Source: Parvularcula sp.
GTDB lineage: Bacteria; Pseudomonadota; Alphaproteobacteria; Caulobacterales; Parvularculaceae
Direction of reading: 5' to 3'
Length of the DNA: 5,033 nucleotides
Assembly: GCA_003506635.1 (NCBI GenBank)
Contig: DNZB01000229.1
Span: 1 to 5,033, forward strand
Shown here: positions 1-5,033 of the stretch, piece after piece
Layout: each line of letters begins with the position of its first letter
Numbering within the stretch: position 1 is the first letter of the stretch
The notes under the pieces: model-generated
Seen by the model: only the letters and a program-made list of their open reading frames with translations
Database searches by the model: none
What the model was told of the DNA's origin: nothing
Program-made: the position numbers and the translations under genes

Positions 1-774
1 ATGCCGGCGCGCGCGCAAGAGCAGTACAAAGCCGTCGTCACCGATATTCCCGCCGTCATCGCCAACGGCCAGATGGACCCCATCACGCCGCCGCCGCTGG
101 CGCAGATGATCGTGCCCGGCTTCTCGCGCGGGACCTATGTCGAATTCCCCTATTCCGGGCACGGACCGACGCGCTCCGTCAAATGCGCAGGAGAATTCCT
201 GACGAAGTTCTTCGACGCGCCGGATGCCGCGGTCGACAAGACATGCCCGGAGAGTCTCAGGGAGCCCGATTTCTCCGGCAAGCTCTATCGCACCGACGGG
301 CTATTAAATCTCGCGGCAAAATTCGCTGAAGATCCGAAATCCTTGGCGGTTCCGGGGTTGACGGCCGCCCTGTCGTCGCTGTTCTTGCTCGTCGGCCTCG
401 TCGTCTACACGCTCGCGCCCATCGCGCGGCTCATCAATCGCGACGCGCCGACGCCGACCTTCGGCGCGCGACCGCTCGCCTTTGCGACCGCGCTCATCGG
501 CGTCGTCAGCGCCGCCGGTCTTGGCGCGGGGGTCGCCATGACGACCGACGCTAACGAGATGCTTCTCCTCGGCGGTCTTCTCGGGTGGGCGCGATGGTTT
601 GCGCTCGCGGGCCTCATCGCCGGTCTGGGCGGGCTTGGCGTCATCGCACTGGCGGTGCGCGCGCGCCTCGTGCGCGATCTGCCGGCCGGCACGTTGCTCG
701 GCCTTATCTTGACCGGTGCGGCGGGCGCCAGCCTCGCCGCCTTCCTCCTGATGAATGGGTTTGGGCCGCTTTAA
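1..774 (+). CDS. Alpha/beta hydrolase with TAP-like C-terminal domain and membrane tail (5' partial)
   Basis: This is the C-terminal end of a serine hydrolase or peptidase of the alpha/beta-hydrolase fold. Residues 15-30 contain GQMDPITP, the usual surround of the catalytic Asp (D26) in TAP-like C-terminal domains, and residues 50-56 contain YSGHG with the catalytic His (H54). Cys62 and Cys82 match the cysteine pair that commonly follows this His in secreted members and may form a disulfide. The GxSxG nucleophile half is absent, so the gene almost certainly begins before the window and the ATG at base 1 is probably an internal Met. Residues 118-257 are unusual for the family: about four hydrophobic segments (near 120-140, 157-178, 196-218, 228-251) that would anchor the enzyme in the inner membrane, with the catalytic part presumably periplasmic. 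The substrate cannot be told. The gene ends with TAA and is followed by a 125-base gap, so it need not be in one operon with the next gene. Confidence 0.82.
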   Translation: MPARAQEQYKAVVTDIPAVIANGQMDPITPPPLAQMIVPGFSRGTYVEFPYSGHGPTRSVKCAGEFLTKFFDAPDAAVDKTCPESLREPDFSGKLYRTDGLLNLAAKFAEDPKSLAVPGLTAALSSLFLLVGLVVYTLAPIARLINRDAPTPTFGARPLAFATALIGVVSAAGLGAGVAMTTDANEMLLLGGLLGWARWFALAGLIAGLGGLGVIALAVRARLVRDLPAGTLLGLILTGAAGASLAAFLLMNGFGPL

Positions 775-781
775 CCGCATT

Positions 782-797
782 TTCGCGCAGCCGCGAA
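782..797 (+). terminator. Possible weak hairpin terminator after the hydrolase gene
   Basis: TTCGCG (782-787) and CGCGAA (792-797) form a perfect 6-bp stem with a 4-base loop, starting 7 bases after the TAA stop. Only a short TTG follows, with no real T-run, so intrinsic termination would be weak. It could equally be an mRNA 3'-end stabiliser or a chance palindrome. Confidence 0.25.
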
Positions 798-835
798 TTG
801 AACGAATATTGCAAGCAAGGCGCAAGGTCCGCTAG

Positions 836-872
836 CTCTGGCGGGCCGCCAGGGCCGCCCGCGGAGGGCGGC
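836..872 (+). repeat. Two tandem GC-rich inverted repeats in the exosortase leader
   Basis: The first stem pairs 836-843 with 847-854 around a 3-base loop and includes one G-T wobble; its core is TGGCGG-G-CCGCCA. The second pairs GCCGCCC (854-860) with GGGCGGC (866-872) around the 5-base loop GCGGA. They share base 854. An alternative pairing of GCCGCC (845-850) with GGCGGC (867-872) would exclude both. There is no T-run, so they are not standard terminators. They end 12 bases before the exosortase ribosome binding site, so leader structure or attenuation is possible but unproven. Confidence 0.45.
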
Positions 873-884
873 GGGCGCACATGT

Positions 885-891
885 GGAAGGA
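885..891 (+). promoter_or_regulatory. Ribosome binding site that sets the exosortase start
   Basis: GGAAGGA lies 8 bases before the ATG at 900. It is the best Shine-Dalgarno match near the gene. The open frame runs on upstream to 585, but that extension overlaps the hydrolase gene in another frame and reads as low-complexity Arg/Gly/Pro sequence, so the site decides the start at 900. Confidence 0.7.
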
Positions 892-899
892 ATTCACCA

Positions 900-2480
900 A
901 TGGCGACGGCTGACCCGGAAAGCGTCGCTGGTCGCGGCCGGCTCCTGGTGGAGCCGCGCCTCGTCGCGCTTCTCGCCGCTGCCGCCGGGCTCGCCGTCCT
1001 GTTTTGGGAAGCGGCGGGCAATCTCTGGTTCCGCTGGGGCCAGCAGCAGGAGCTGTCGCACAGTTATTTTATTCCGCTGATTTCGCTTTACCTCGTCTGG
1101 CTGAACCGCGAGACGGTCCTGAAAAGCGCCGGCGGACCGTCCTTCGCCGGCGTCGCGATCATCGGCGCGGCGCTTGCTCTTTTGCTGCTCGGCCAGCTGA
1201 CCAGCATCTTCCTGTTTCAGCATGTCGGAATCGTCGTCGCGATCGCGGGGCTTGTCGCAGGTTTCGGCGGATTGTCGCTTCTGCGCACCGTCGCGGCGCC
1301 GGTTGCTTTCCTCTTCTTCGCCGTGCCGCCGCCCTATTGGGTGATCACCGTCCTGTCGTTCAACTTTCAGCAGGTATCCTCGATCCTCGGCGTCGCCATG
1401 GTCGAGCTGATGGGCATTCCCGTTCATCTTTCCGGCAACATCATCGACCTTGGCGATTATCGCTTGCAGGTCGCGGAGGCTTGCAGCGGCCTTCGCTATC
1501 TTTTTCCATTTCTGAGCCTTGGCGTGATGGCCGCTTATATGTATCGCGGGCCGCTCTGGCAGCGGCTTGCGATCGTCGGCGCGACGATCCCGATCACCAT
1601 CGTCATGAACAGCGTTCGCATCGCCGTCACCGCCGCGCTGGTGCAGGCCTATGGCGCCGAGCACGCGGAAGGCGCGCTGCATTTCTTCGAAGGCTGGGTC
1701 GTCTTTTTGTTCTGCCTGGCGGCGCTGTTCGCGCTAATCGCGGTTTTTGCACGCACGGCGAAGCCCCGCATCAACCCCCTTGACGCGCTGACGACGCCCG
1801 ATCTGCCGTTGACGGCGCCGGTTCCCGCGCGCACGGGCCTTGCCCCTGTCGCCGGCGCGGCGCTGGCGCTGGTCGCTGCAGGTTACGCCCTGTCGCAGAT
1901 AGCAACCGTCGACTCGCTCGTCATTCCGGAGCGCCGGGACTTCGACGGCGTGCTTGCGGAGTTCGACGACAGTTGGGGCAAGGAAGTGCGTCCGATCGAT
2001 CCGACGGTCGCGGAAGTTCTCGGCGCCGACGATACGATCGTCCTCAATCTCAGCGCCGCCAACGGCGATGTCTTCAATCTCTACATGGCCTATCTCGACG
2101 CGCAGCGCGACGGCCGCTCATGGCATTCCCCTCGCCAGTGCATCCCGGGCGGGGGATGGAAGATCACGCGCCACACGATCGAGAAGACGAAGACCGCGGG
2201 CGGCAAGCCATTCGCCTATAACCGGATGCTGATCGAAAACGGCGACAGCAAGCAGCTTGTCTATTACTGGTACGACCAGCGAGGCCGCAAAGTCGCCAAT
2301 GAGTTCGTGATGAAGGCGTGGCTGATCGCTGACGCCGTGACGAGGAAGCGCTCCGACGGCGCGATGGTGCGCCTGATCACGCCGGTTCTCGACGGGATGA
2401 CGGTCGCGGAAGCCGACGCCAAATTGCAGGCGATGCAAGCCCGCCTTCAGACGTTCCTGCCGGCCTATGTCCCTGACTGA
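900..2480 (+). CDS. xrtD: Exosortase with fused C-terminal EpsI domain (XrtD-like)
   Basis: This integral inner-membrane cysteine protease or transpeptidase cleaves C-terminal sorting signals (PEP-CTERM, VPLPA-CTERM and similar) of exported proteins. The product has 526 residues. Residues 1-285 are the exosortase domain, with about eight hydrophobic segments (first near 20-36) and the expected catalytic residues: Cys195 in EACSGLRY, Arg240 in NSVRIA and His261 in LHFFEGW. ELSHSYFIPLI (51-61) and VPPPYW (142-147) are also typical. A further membrane segment lies near 312-333, and residues 335-526 form an EpsI-type domain with WHSPRQCIPGGGW (408-420, Cys414), VYYWYDQRGR and a late DGAMVRL stretch. 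Exosortase-EpsI fusions of this length are known, notably in XrtD (VPLPA-CTERM) and in some XrtA proteins. I favour XrtD from memory of the family, and the class is less certain than the function. The glycosyltransferase gene follows after nine bases, so the two are probably cotranscribed. No substrate is encoded in the window. Confidence 0.9.
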   Translation: MATADPESVAGRGRLLVEPRLVALLAAAAGLAVLFWEAAGNLWFRWGQQQELSHSYFIPLISLYLVWLNRETVLKSAGGPSFAGVAIIGAALALLLLGQLTSIFLFQHVGIVVAIAGLVAGFGGLSLLRTVAAPVAFLFFAVPPPYWVITVLSFNFQQVSSILGVAMVELMGIPVHLSGNIIDLGDYRLQVAEACSGLRYLFPFLSLGVMAAYMYRGPLWQRLAIVGATIPITIVMNSVRIAVTAALVQAYGAEHAEGALHFFEGWVVFLFCLAALFALIAVFARTAKPRINPLDALTTPDLPLTAPVPARTGLAPVAGAALALVAAGYALSQIATVDSLVIPERRDFDGVLAEFDDSWGKEVRPIDPTVAEVLGADDTIVLNLSAANGDVFNLYMAYLDAQRDGRSWHSPRQCIPGGGWKITRHTIEKTKTAGGKPFAYNRMLIENGDSKQLVYYWYDQRGRKVANEFVMKAWLIADAVTRKRSDGAMVRLITPVLDGMTVAEADAKLQAMQARLQTFLPAYVPD

Positions 2481-2489
2481 AGGCCGGCG

Positions 2490-3716
2490 ATGCGCGTTCT
2501 GATCGTCGCCGGAAACATTTCAGCGCGGATGGGCGGCGAGGCGGTCATACCGCTGCATTACATCCGTGAGCTGACGGCCCTTGGCTGCGAGGTTCACGCG
2601 CTGACGCATGCCCGCGTGCGCGCCGAGATTCAGGCGCATCCCATGTGGCGCGCGGATCGCTTTCACTTCATCGAGGACGCCGCCGCCGAAAAGGCGATTT
2701 ACGCCGCCGGCAAGAAAGCCCCGGGCGCCTTGCGCGAAACGCTGTTCATGAGCGGCGTCGGCCTCGTGACGCAGCGGCGCCTTGCAGGCCGCGCCCGCGC
2801 GCTCGCCGCTGCGATCGGCGCTGACGTCATTCACCAGCCGACCCCGGTTTCGCCGGCCTTTCCATCATTCCTGTCGGACATGCCCGCCCCGGTCGTCATC
2901 GGGCCGATGAACGGCGGCATGGATTATCCGCCGGCCTTCAAGGCGGATTATTCGCAAGGCTCGCAGGGCGTCGTCGCCGCCGCGCGGCTTTTCGCCGGGG
3001 CCGGAAACGCGCTTGCGCCCGGCAAGCGTCAGGCGGCGGTGCTGCTTGTCGCCAACGCGCGGACGCGCGATGCGCTGCCCGGCGGCGTCGATCGATCGCG
3101 CGTCATTGAAATCGTCGAGAACGGCGTCGACATGGCGCTGTGGGACCGGCCGCCGCTGCCGAGGCCGGATTCGCCGGAGTTCGTCTTTGTCGGGCGGCTT
3201 GTCTGGTGGAAGGCCGTCGATCTCCTGATCGAGGCGATAGCGCTTGTTCCAGACGCCCGCCTTCGCATCATCGGCGACGGGCCGGAGCGTGAAAAGCTGG
3301 CCGCGCAAGCAGCCGCAGGCTCGGCGGGCGCACGCATCCGCTTCGACGGGTTTCGCCCACAGGCGGAGATCGCAGACGCGCTCAGCTCTGCGACCGCGCT
3401 TGTCCTGCCGTCGATGCGCGAATGCGGCGGCGCGGTCATTCTTGAGGCGTTCGCCTGCCGCACCCCGGCGATCGCGACCGCATGGGGCGGGCCGCAGGAT
3501 TATGTGACGCCGGAAACAGGCTACCTCATCGCGCCGTCGGGGCGCGAAACCTTCATTGAGGATTTCGCCTCAGCGATGCGCGCGCTCGCCGCCGATCCCG
3601 TCCGCGCTAGCGAGATGGGCGCCGCCGGCCGCAGTCGCGTCGAGGCGAATTTTACCTGGCCCGCAAAGGCGCGCCGTATACTGACGATTTACGCAAAAGC
3701 GGCCGAACGCCGCTGA
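2490..3716 (+). CDS. GT4-family glycosyltransferase
   Basis: This is a retaining GT-B fold glycosyltransferase of 408 residues, probably cytoplasmic or at the inner face of the membrane, transferring a sugar from a nucleotide donor to a glycan or lipid-linked acceptor. The N-terminal Rossmann half begins MRVLIVAGN with the Gly-rich MGGEAVIPLHYIREL stretch. GPMNGGMDYP (138-147) resembles a segment seen in some exopolysaccharide GT4 enzymes. In the C-terminal half, VGRLVWWK (234-241) carries the donor-phosphate-binding Arg236 and Lys241, and ECGGAVILE (311-319) is the E-x7-E motif with Glu311 and Glu319. Length and motif order are normal and nothing looks broken. The start is supported by GAAGG (2479-2483), which overlaps the exosortase stop codon and lies 6 bases before the ATG. 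Tight spacing to the exosortase suggests coupled expression and a role in surface polysaccharide or glycosylation of sorted proteins. The sugar and the acceptor cannot be read from the sequence. Confidence 0.9.
   Translation: MRVLIVAGNISARMGGEAVIPLHYIRELTALGCEVHALTHARVRAEIQAHPMWRADRFHFIEDAAAEKAIYAAGKKAPGALRETLFMSGVGLVTQRRLAGRARALAAAIGADVIHQPTPVSPAFPSFLSDMPAPVVIGPMNGGMDYPPAFKADYSQGSQGVVAAARLFAGAGNALAPGKRQAAVLLVANARTRDALPGGVDRSRVIEIVENGVDMALWDRPPLPRPDSPEFVFVGRLVWWKAVDLLIEAIALVPDARLRIIGDGPEREKLAAQAAAGSAGARIRFDGFRPQAEIADALSSATALVLPSMRECGGAVILEAFACRTPAIATAWGGPQDYVTPETGYLIAPSGRETFIEDFASAMRALAADPVRASEMGAAGRSRVEANFTWPAKARRILTIYAKAAERR
3695..3714 (-). terminator. Possible intrinsic terminator of the LysM lipoprotein gene
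   Basis: Read on the minus strand, AGCGGC (3714-3709), loop GTTCG and GCCGCT (3703-3698) form a perfect 6-bp stem, followed by TTT (3697-3695), so the transcript has four U counting the last stem base. It begins 5 bases after the lipoprotein stop codon and lies inside the last codons of the convergent glycosyltransferase gene. The T-run is short, so the terminator would be modest. On the plus strand no T-run follows, so it would not serve the glycosyltransferase. Confidence 0.4.
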
Positions 3717-3719
3717 CGC

Positions 3720-4847
3720 TCACTCCTCGTCGCCGCCATCTTCCTCAAGCTTGATGACGCCGACGCGGCCGGAATAAAGCGCCTCTCCCGTGCTGTCCGG
3801 CACCGCCTTAAAGATGACGCCGCCCATGTCCGACGTCCTCTTGACGGAGATCGAGGCCGTCGCCTCGCCGTTCTCGTCCGCAGTGACGCGCGCGACTTCC
3901 TTCATGCGGTCCTTTCCCGCCGTAGTCGGACGGTCGAGCGCCGCGCCGCTGTAGAAGGTGACGTCCTCGCCCGGCCTGACGCGCGCCGTGACGCGCACCC
4001 GGCCGCCGGCAAGCACGGCCGGCTTGTCGACGACGAGCGCGGCGCCTTCCGGCGCGCCGGAGTCGCGGCCCGTGAAGGATCGCGTGGGGCGCATGGCGAA
4101 GGGCGCGTGGCGCGCCTGTCCGCCGGCGCCGCCCGCCGAAGCGTCGGCGCGATTTCCGCCCCAGCCCTGCCAGCCGCCGCCGGCGGGCGCGACATAAGGG
4201 CCGGGCCGGTCTAAAGCCGGCGCCGCGGCGGCGGCCGGACGCTGCAACATCTGCCCGGGCGACAGCGTCGTCCAGCTGACATCGGGATTGGAATTCGCAA
4301 GCACGCTTTCCGACACGTTGAGGCGATAGGCGATCGACGACAGCGAATCGCCTTCCTGCACCTCATAAAGACTCGCCAGCGCGTCCGTCGCCGCAAAGGT
4401 TCCCGACGGCGCGACCTTGCCCCCAGGAATCTCAGTCGTGACTACACGCTCCGCATACGAAATATTCTTGACGTCGGGATTGTAGGCGACAAGCGTTTCA
4501 CGCGGCACGTCGCAAAGGTCGGCGATGTCGTCCAGCGTTTCGGTCGCGGCCGGCTCGATGAATCGCTCGCAGCGTCCGTCGAGCGCCTCGGCGTCGGCGC
4601 GCGCGTAAAGCTGATGCGCGCGTCGCGCGCCGGCGATCCCCTCGTAAGAGGCAAGCTCGAACGGCGTCCCGTTTTCGGAACGCTGCTGGGGCGCAAATTC
4701 GCCCGCGCGGATGTCGGCCGCATAAAGCTGCTCGGCGCCGGCGTAATAGGCGGCCGCATACGGGTCGCGACTCGCGGTCTCAACCGTCGATGCGCAGGCC
4801 GACAAGGCCGCCGCGCTGAGCCCCGTCATCAGAACCGATCTCGCCAT
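3720..4847 (-). CDS. LysM-domain lipoprotein with beta-rich C-terminal domain
   Basis: The 375-residue product starts MARSVLMTGLSAAALSAC: Arg3, a hydrophobic core and an LSAC lipobox with lipidated Cys18. Ala at +2 gives no inner-membrane retention signal, so outer-membrane anchoring is likely. Residues 19-92 are Tyr/Ala-rich with no recognised fold. Residues 96-140 look like a divergent LysM motif, bracketed by Cys93 and Cys112, which might pair. Residues 161-204 are a clear LysM (YEVQEGDSLSSIAYRL start). Both contain NPDV (123-126 and 187-190), which supports duplication. A Gly/Ala/Pro linker (about 204-262) leads to a beta-rich, possibly Ig-like domain (263-367) and an acidic tail ending EEDGGDEE. 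LysM domains bind peptidoglycan or chitin-like glycans, so envelope anchoring is the likely job. There is no hydrolase domain, so this is not an obvious NlpD-type or amidase enzyme. The ATG at 4847 is chosen over a TTG at 4901 because only it gives a proper lipoprotein signal and a good ribosome binding site. It converges on the glycosyltransferase gene with a 3-base gap. Confidence 0.85.
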   Translation of the reverse strand: MARSVLMTGLSAAALSACASTVETASRDPYAAAYYAGAEQLYAADIRAGEFAPQQRSENGTPFELASYEGIAGARRAHQLYARADAEALDGRCERFIEPAATETLDDIADLCDVPRETLVAYNPDVKNISYAERVVTTEIPGGKVAPSGTFAATDALASLYEVQEGDSLSSIAYRLNVSESVLANSNPDVSWTTLSPGQMLQRPAAAAAPALDRPGPYVAPAGGGWQGWGGNRADASAGGAGGQARHAPFAMRPTRSFTGRDSGAPEGAALVVDKPAVLAGGRVRVTARVRPGEDVTFYSGAALDRPTTAGKDRMKEVARVTADENGEATASISVKRTSDMGGVIFKAVPDSTGEALYSGRVGVIKLEEDGGDEE

Positions 4848-4851
4848 AACG

Positions 4852-4860
4852 CTCCCCTTT
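4852..4860 (-). promoter_or_regulatory. Ribosome binding site that sets the lipoprotein start
   Basis: On the minus strand AAAGGGGAG ends 4 bases before the ATG at 4847. It is the only purine-rich Shine-Dalgarno-like run in the right place and it fixes the start at the Met that opens the lipoprotein signal peptide. Confidence 0.6.
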
Positions 4861-4863
4861 GAC

Positions 4864-4904
4864 CTCTTGCCGGGGCCTGACGCCCCAACGGCCTGCCGCA
4901 AGAG
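4864..4904 (-). repeat. Nested inverted repeat in the lipoprotein 5' leader
   Basis: Read in the mRNA sense, CTCTTGC (4904-4898) pairs perfectly with GCAAGAG (4870-4864) as an outer 7-bp stem. Inside it GGGGC (4886-4882) pairs with GCCCC (4876-4872) around GTCAG as an inner 5-bp hairpin. The structure ends 3 bases before the ribosome binding site run, so it could affect translation of the lipoprotein. No T-run follows. Pairing is exact, but function is an inference. Confidence 0.45.
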
Positions 4905-4945
4905 CCGGCCTTCGCCGCCCGCGACTCCCCGTCTGAAACCTCATC

Positions 4946-4953
4946 TTAACCAT
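4946..4953 (+). promoter_or_regulatory. CtrA-like motif TTAACCAT
   Basis: TTAACCAT occurs at 4946-4953, within the only AT-rich patch upstream of the lipoprotein gene, about 100 bases before its start codon. This 8-mer is a described CtrA-associated binding motif in alphaproteobacteria such as Caulobacter. The longer TTAA-N7-TTAA form is not present. It is placed where it could regulate the lipoprotein gene or a gene to the right of the window. A single 8-mer can arise by chance. Confidence 0.35.
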
Positions 4954-5033
4954 TTTTTCCGAGGGGTGCATCCCACCGTCGCCGTGTCCGCCGAGCCACA
5001 GGCACCGAATCGCCGCTGACGCGCTACAAGTGT

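Noticed and set aside
771..785. Second CtrA-like site at the hydrolase stop (TTAACC followed by GCAT)
   Set aside because: It breaks the TTAACCAT motif with a two-base insertion and matches only half of TTAA-N7-TTAA; it also covers the stop codon.
798..838. Possible sigma-70 promoter before the exosortase (TTGAAC at 798 or TTGCAA at 809)
   Set aside because: No acceptable -10 box lies 16-18 bases downstream of either candidate, so I do not call it.
585..899. Upstream extension of the exosortase reading frame
   Set aside because: It overlaps the hydrolase gene in a different frame, reads as Arg/Gly/Pro-rich low-complexity sequence, and the strong ribosome binding site and the family's start point favour the ATG at 900.
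881..913. Ten-codon upstream ORF overlapping the exosortase start
   Set aside because: It has no convincing ribosome binding site and its sequence is explained by the exosortase ribosome binding site and start; nothing supports translation.
894..1682. Long open frames antisense to and in other frames of the exosortase and other genes
   Set aside because: They are typical of high-GC coding DNA, are rich in Arg, Asp and Gln without any domain, and are fully overlapped by convincing genes.
3708..3719. A 12-base string near the glycosyltransferase stop that also occurs near 5012
   Set aside because: The match is short and made of common GC-rich codons, with no other similarity around it, so chance is sufficient.
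4848..4901. Longer lipoprotein start at a TTG (4901)
   Set aside because: The added 18 residues would spoil the lipoprotein signal peptide, and the ATG at 4847 has a good ribosome binding site.
4966..5019. Short GTG-initiated ORF of 17 codons on the plus strand after GAGGG
   Set aside because: It is too short, has no recognisable sequence, and could as well be random GC-rich sequence; the rest of 4954-5033 shows no gene or RNA that I can support.

Overview
The window is GC-rich, roughly two-thirds G+C by eye, with dense and strongly GC-biased coding. It holds four protein genes and no RNA genes, insertion sequences, CRISPR arrays or signs of gene decay. The base composition, an exosortase fused to an EpsI domain, and an 8-base TTAACCAT motif of the kind bound by CtrA together suggest a chromosomal region of an alphaproteobacterium. 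That placement is an inference; genus cannot be decided from the sequence.

Layout. Positions 1-774 (+) hold the C-terminal part of a secreted or membrane-attached alpha/beta hydrolase with a TAP-like C-terminal domain followed by about four transmembrane segments; the nucleophile half lies outside the window. A 125-base gap (775-899) contains several GC-rich inverted repeats. Positions 900-2480 (+) encode a 526-residue exosortase with an EpsI (DUF3485-type) domain fused at its C-terminus, most like the XrtD class. Nine bases later, 2490-3716 (+) encodes a GT4-family glycosyltransferase. These two genes look like one transcription unit. Three bases beyond it, on the opposite strand, 4847-3720 (-) encodes a 375-residue lipoprotein with one clear and one divergent LysM motif and a beta-rich C-terminal domain. 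Its upstream region (4848-5033) holds a nested inverted repeat right before the ribosome binding site and a CtrA-like TTAACCAT motif.

How the parts may work together. Exosortases cut the C-terminal PEP-CTERM-like sorting signals of exported proteins, and their genes commonly sit beside exopolysaccharide or glycosylation genes. The exosortase and glycosyltransferase pair therefore fits a surface protein sorting and glycosylation, or exopolysaccharide, function. No protein with a recognisable sorting signal is encoded here, so the substrates must lie elsewhere. The convergent LysM lipoprotein probably binds peptidoglycan and is a separate envelope gene. I see a known type of system in a plausible variant, and I do not see clear evidence of a wholly new one.
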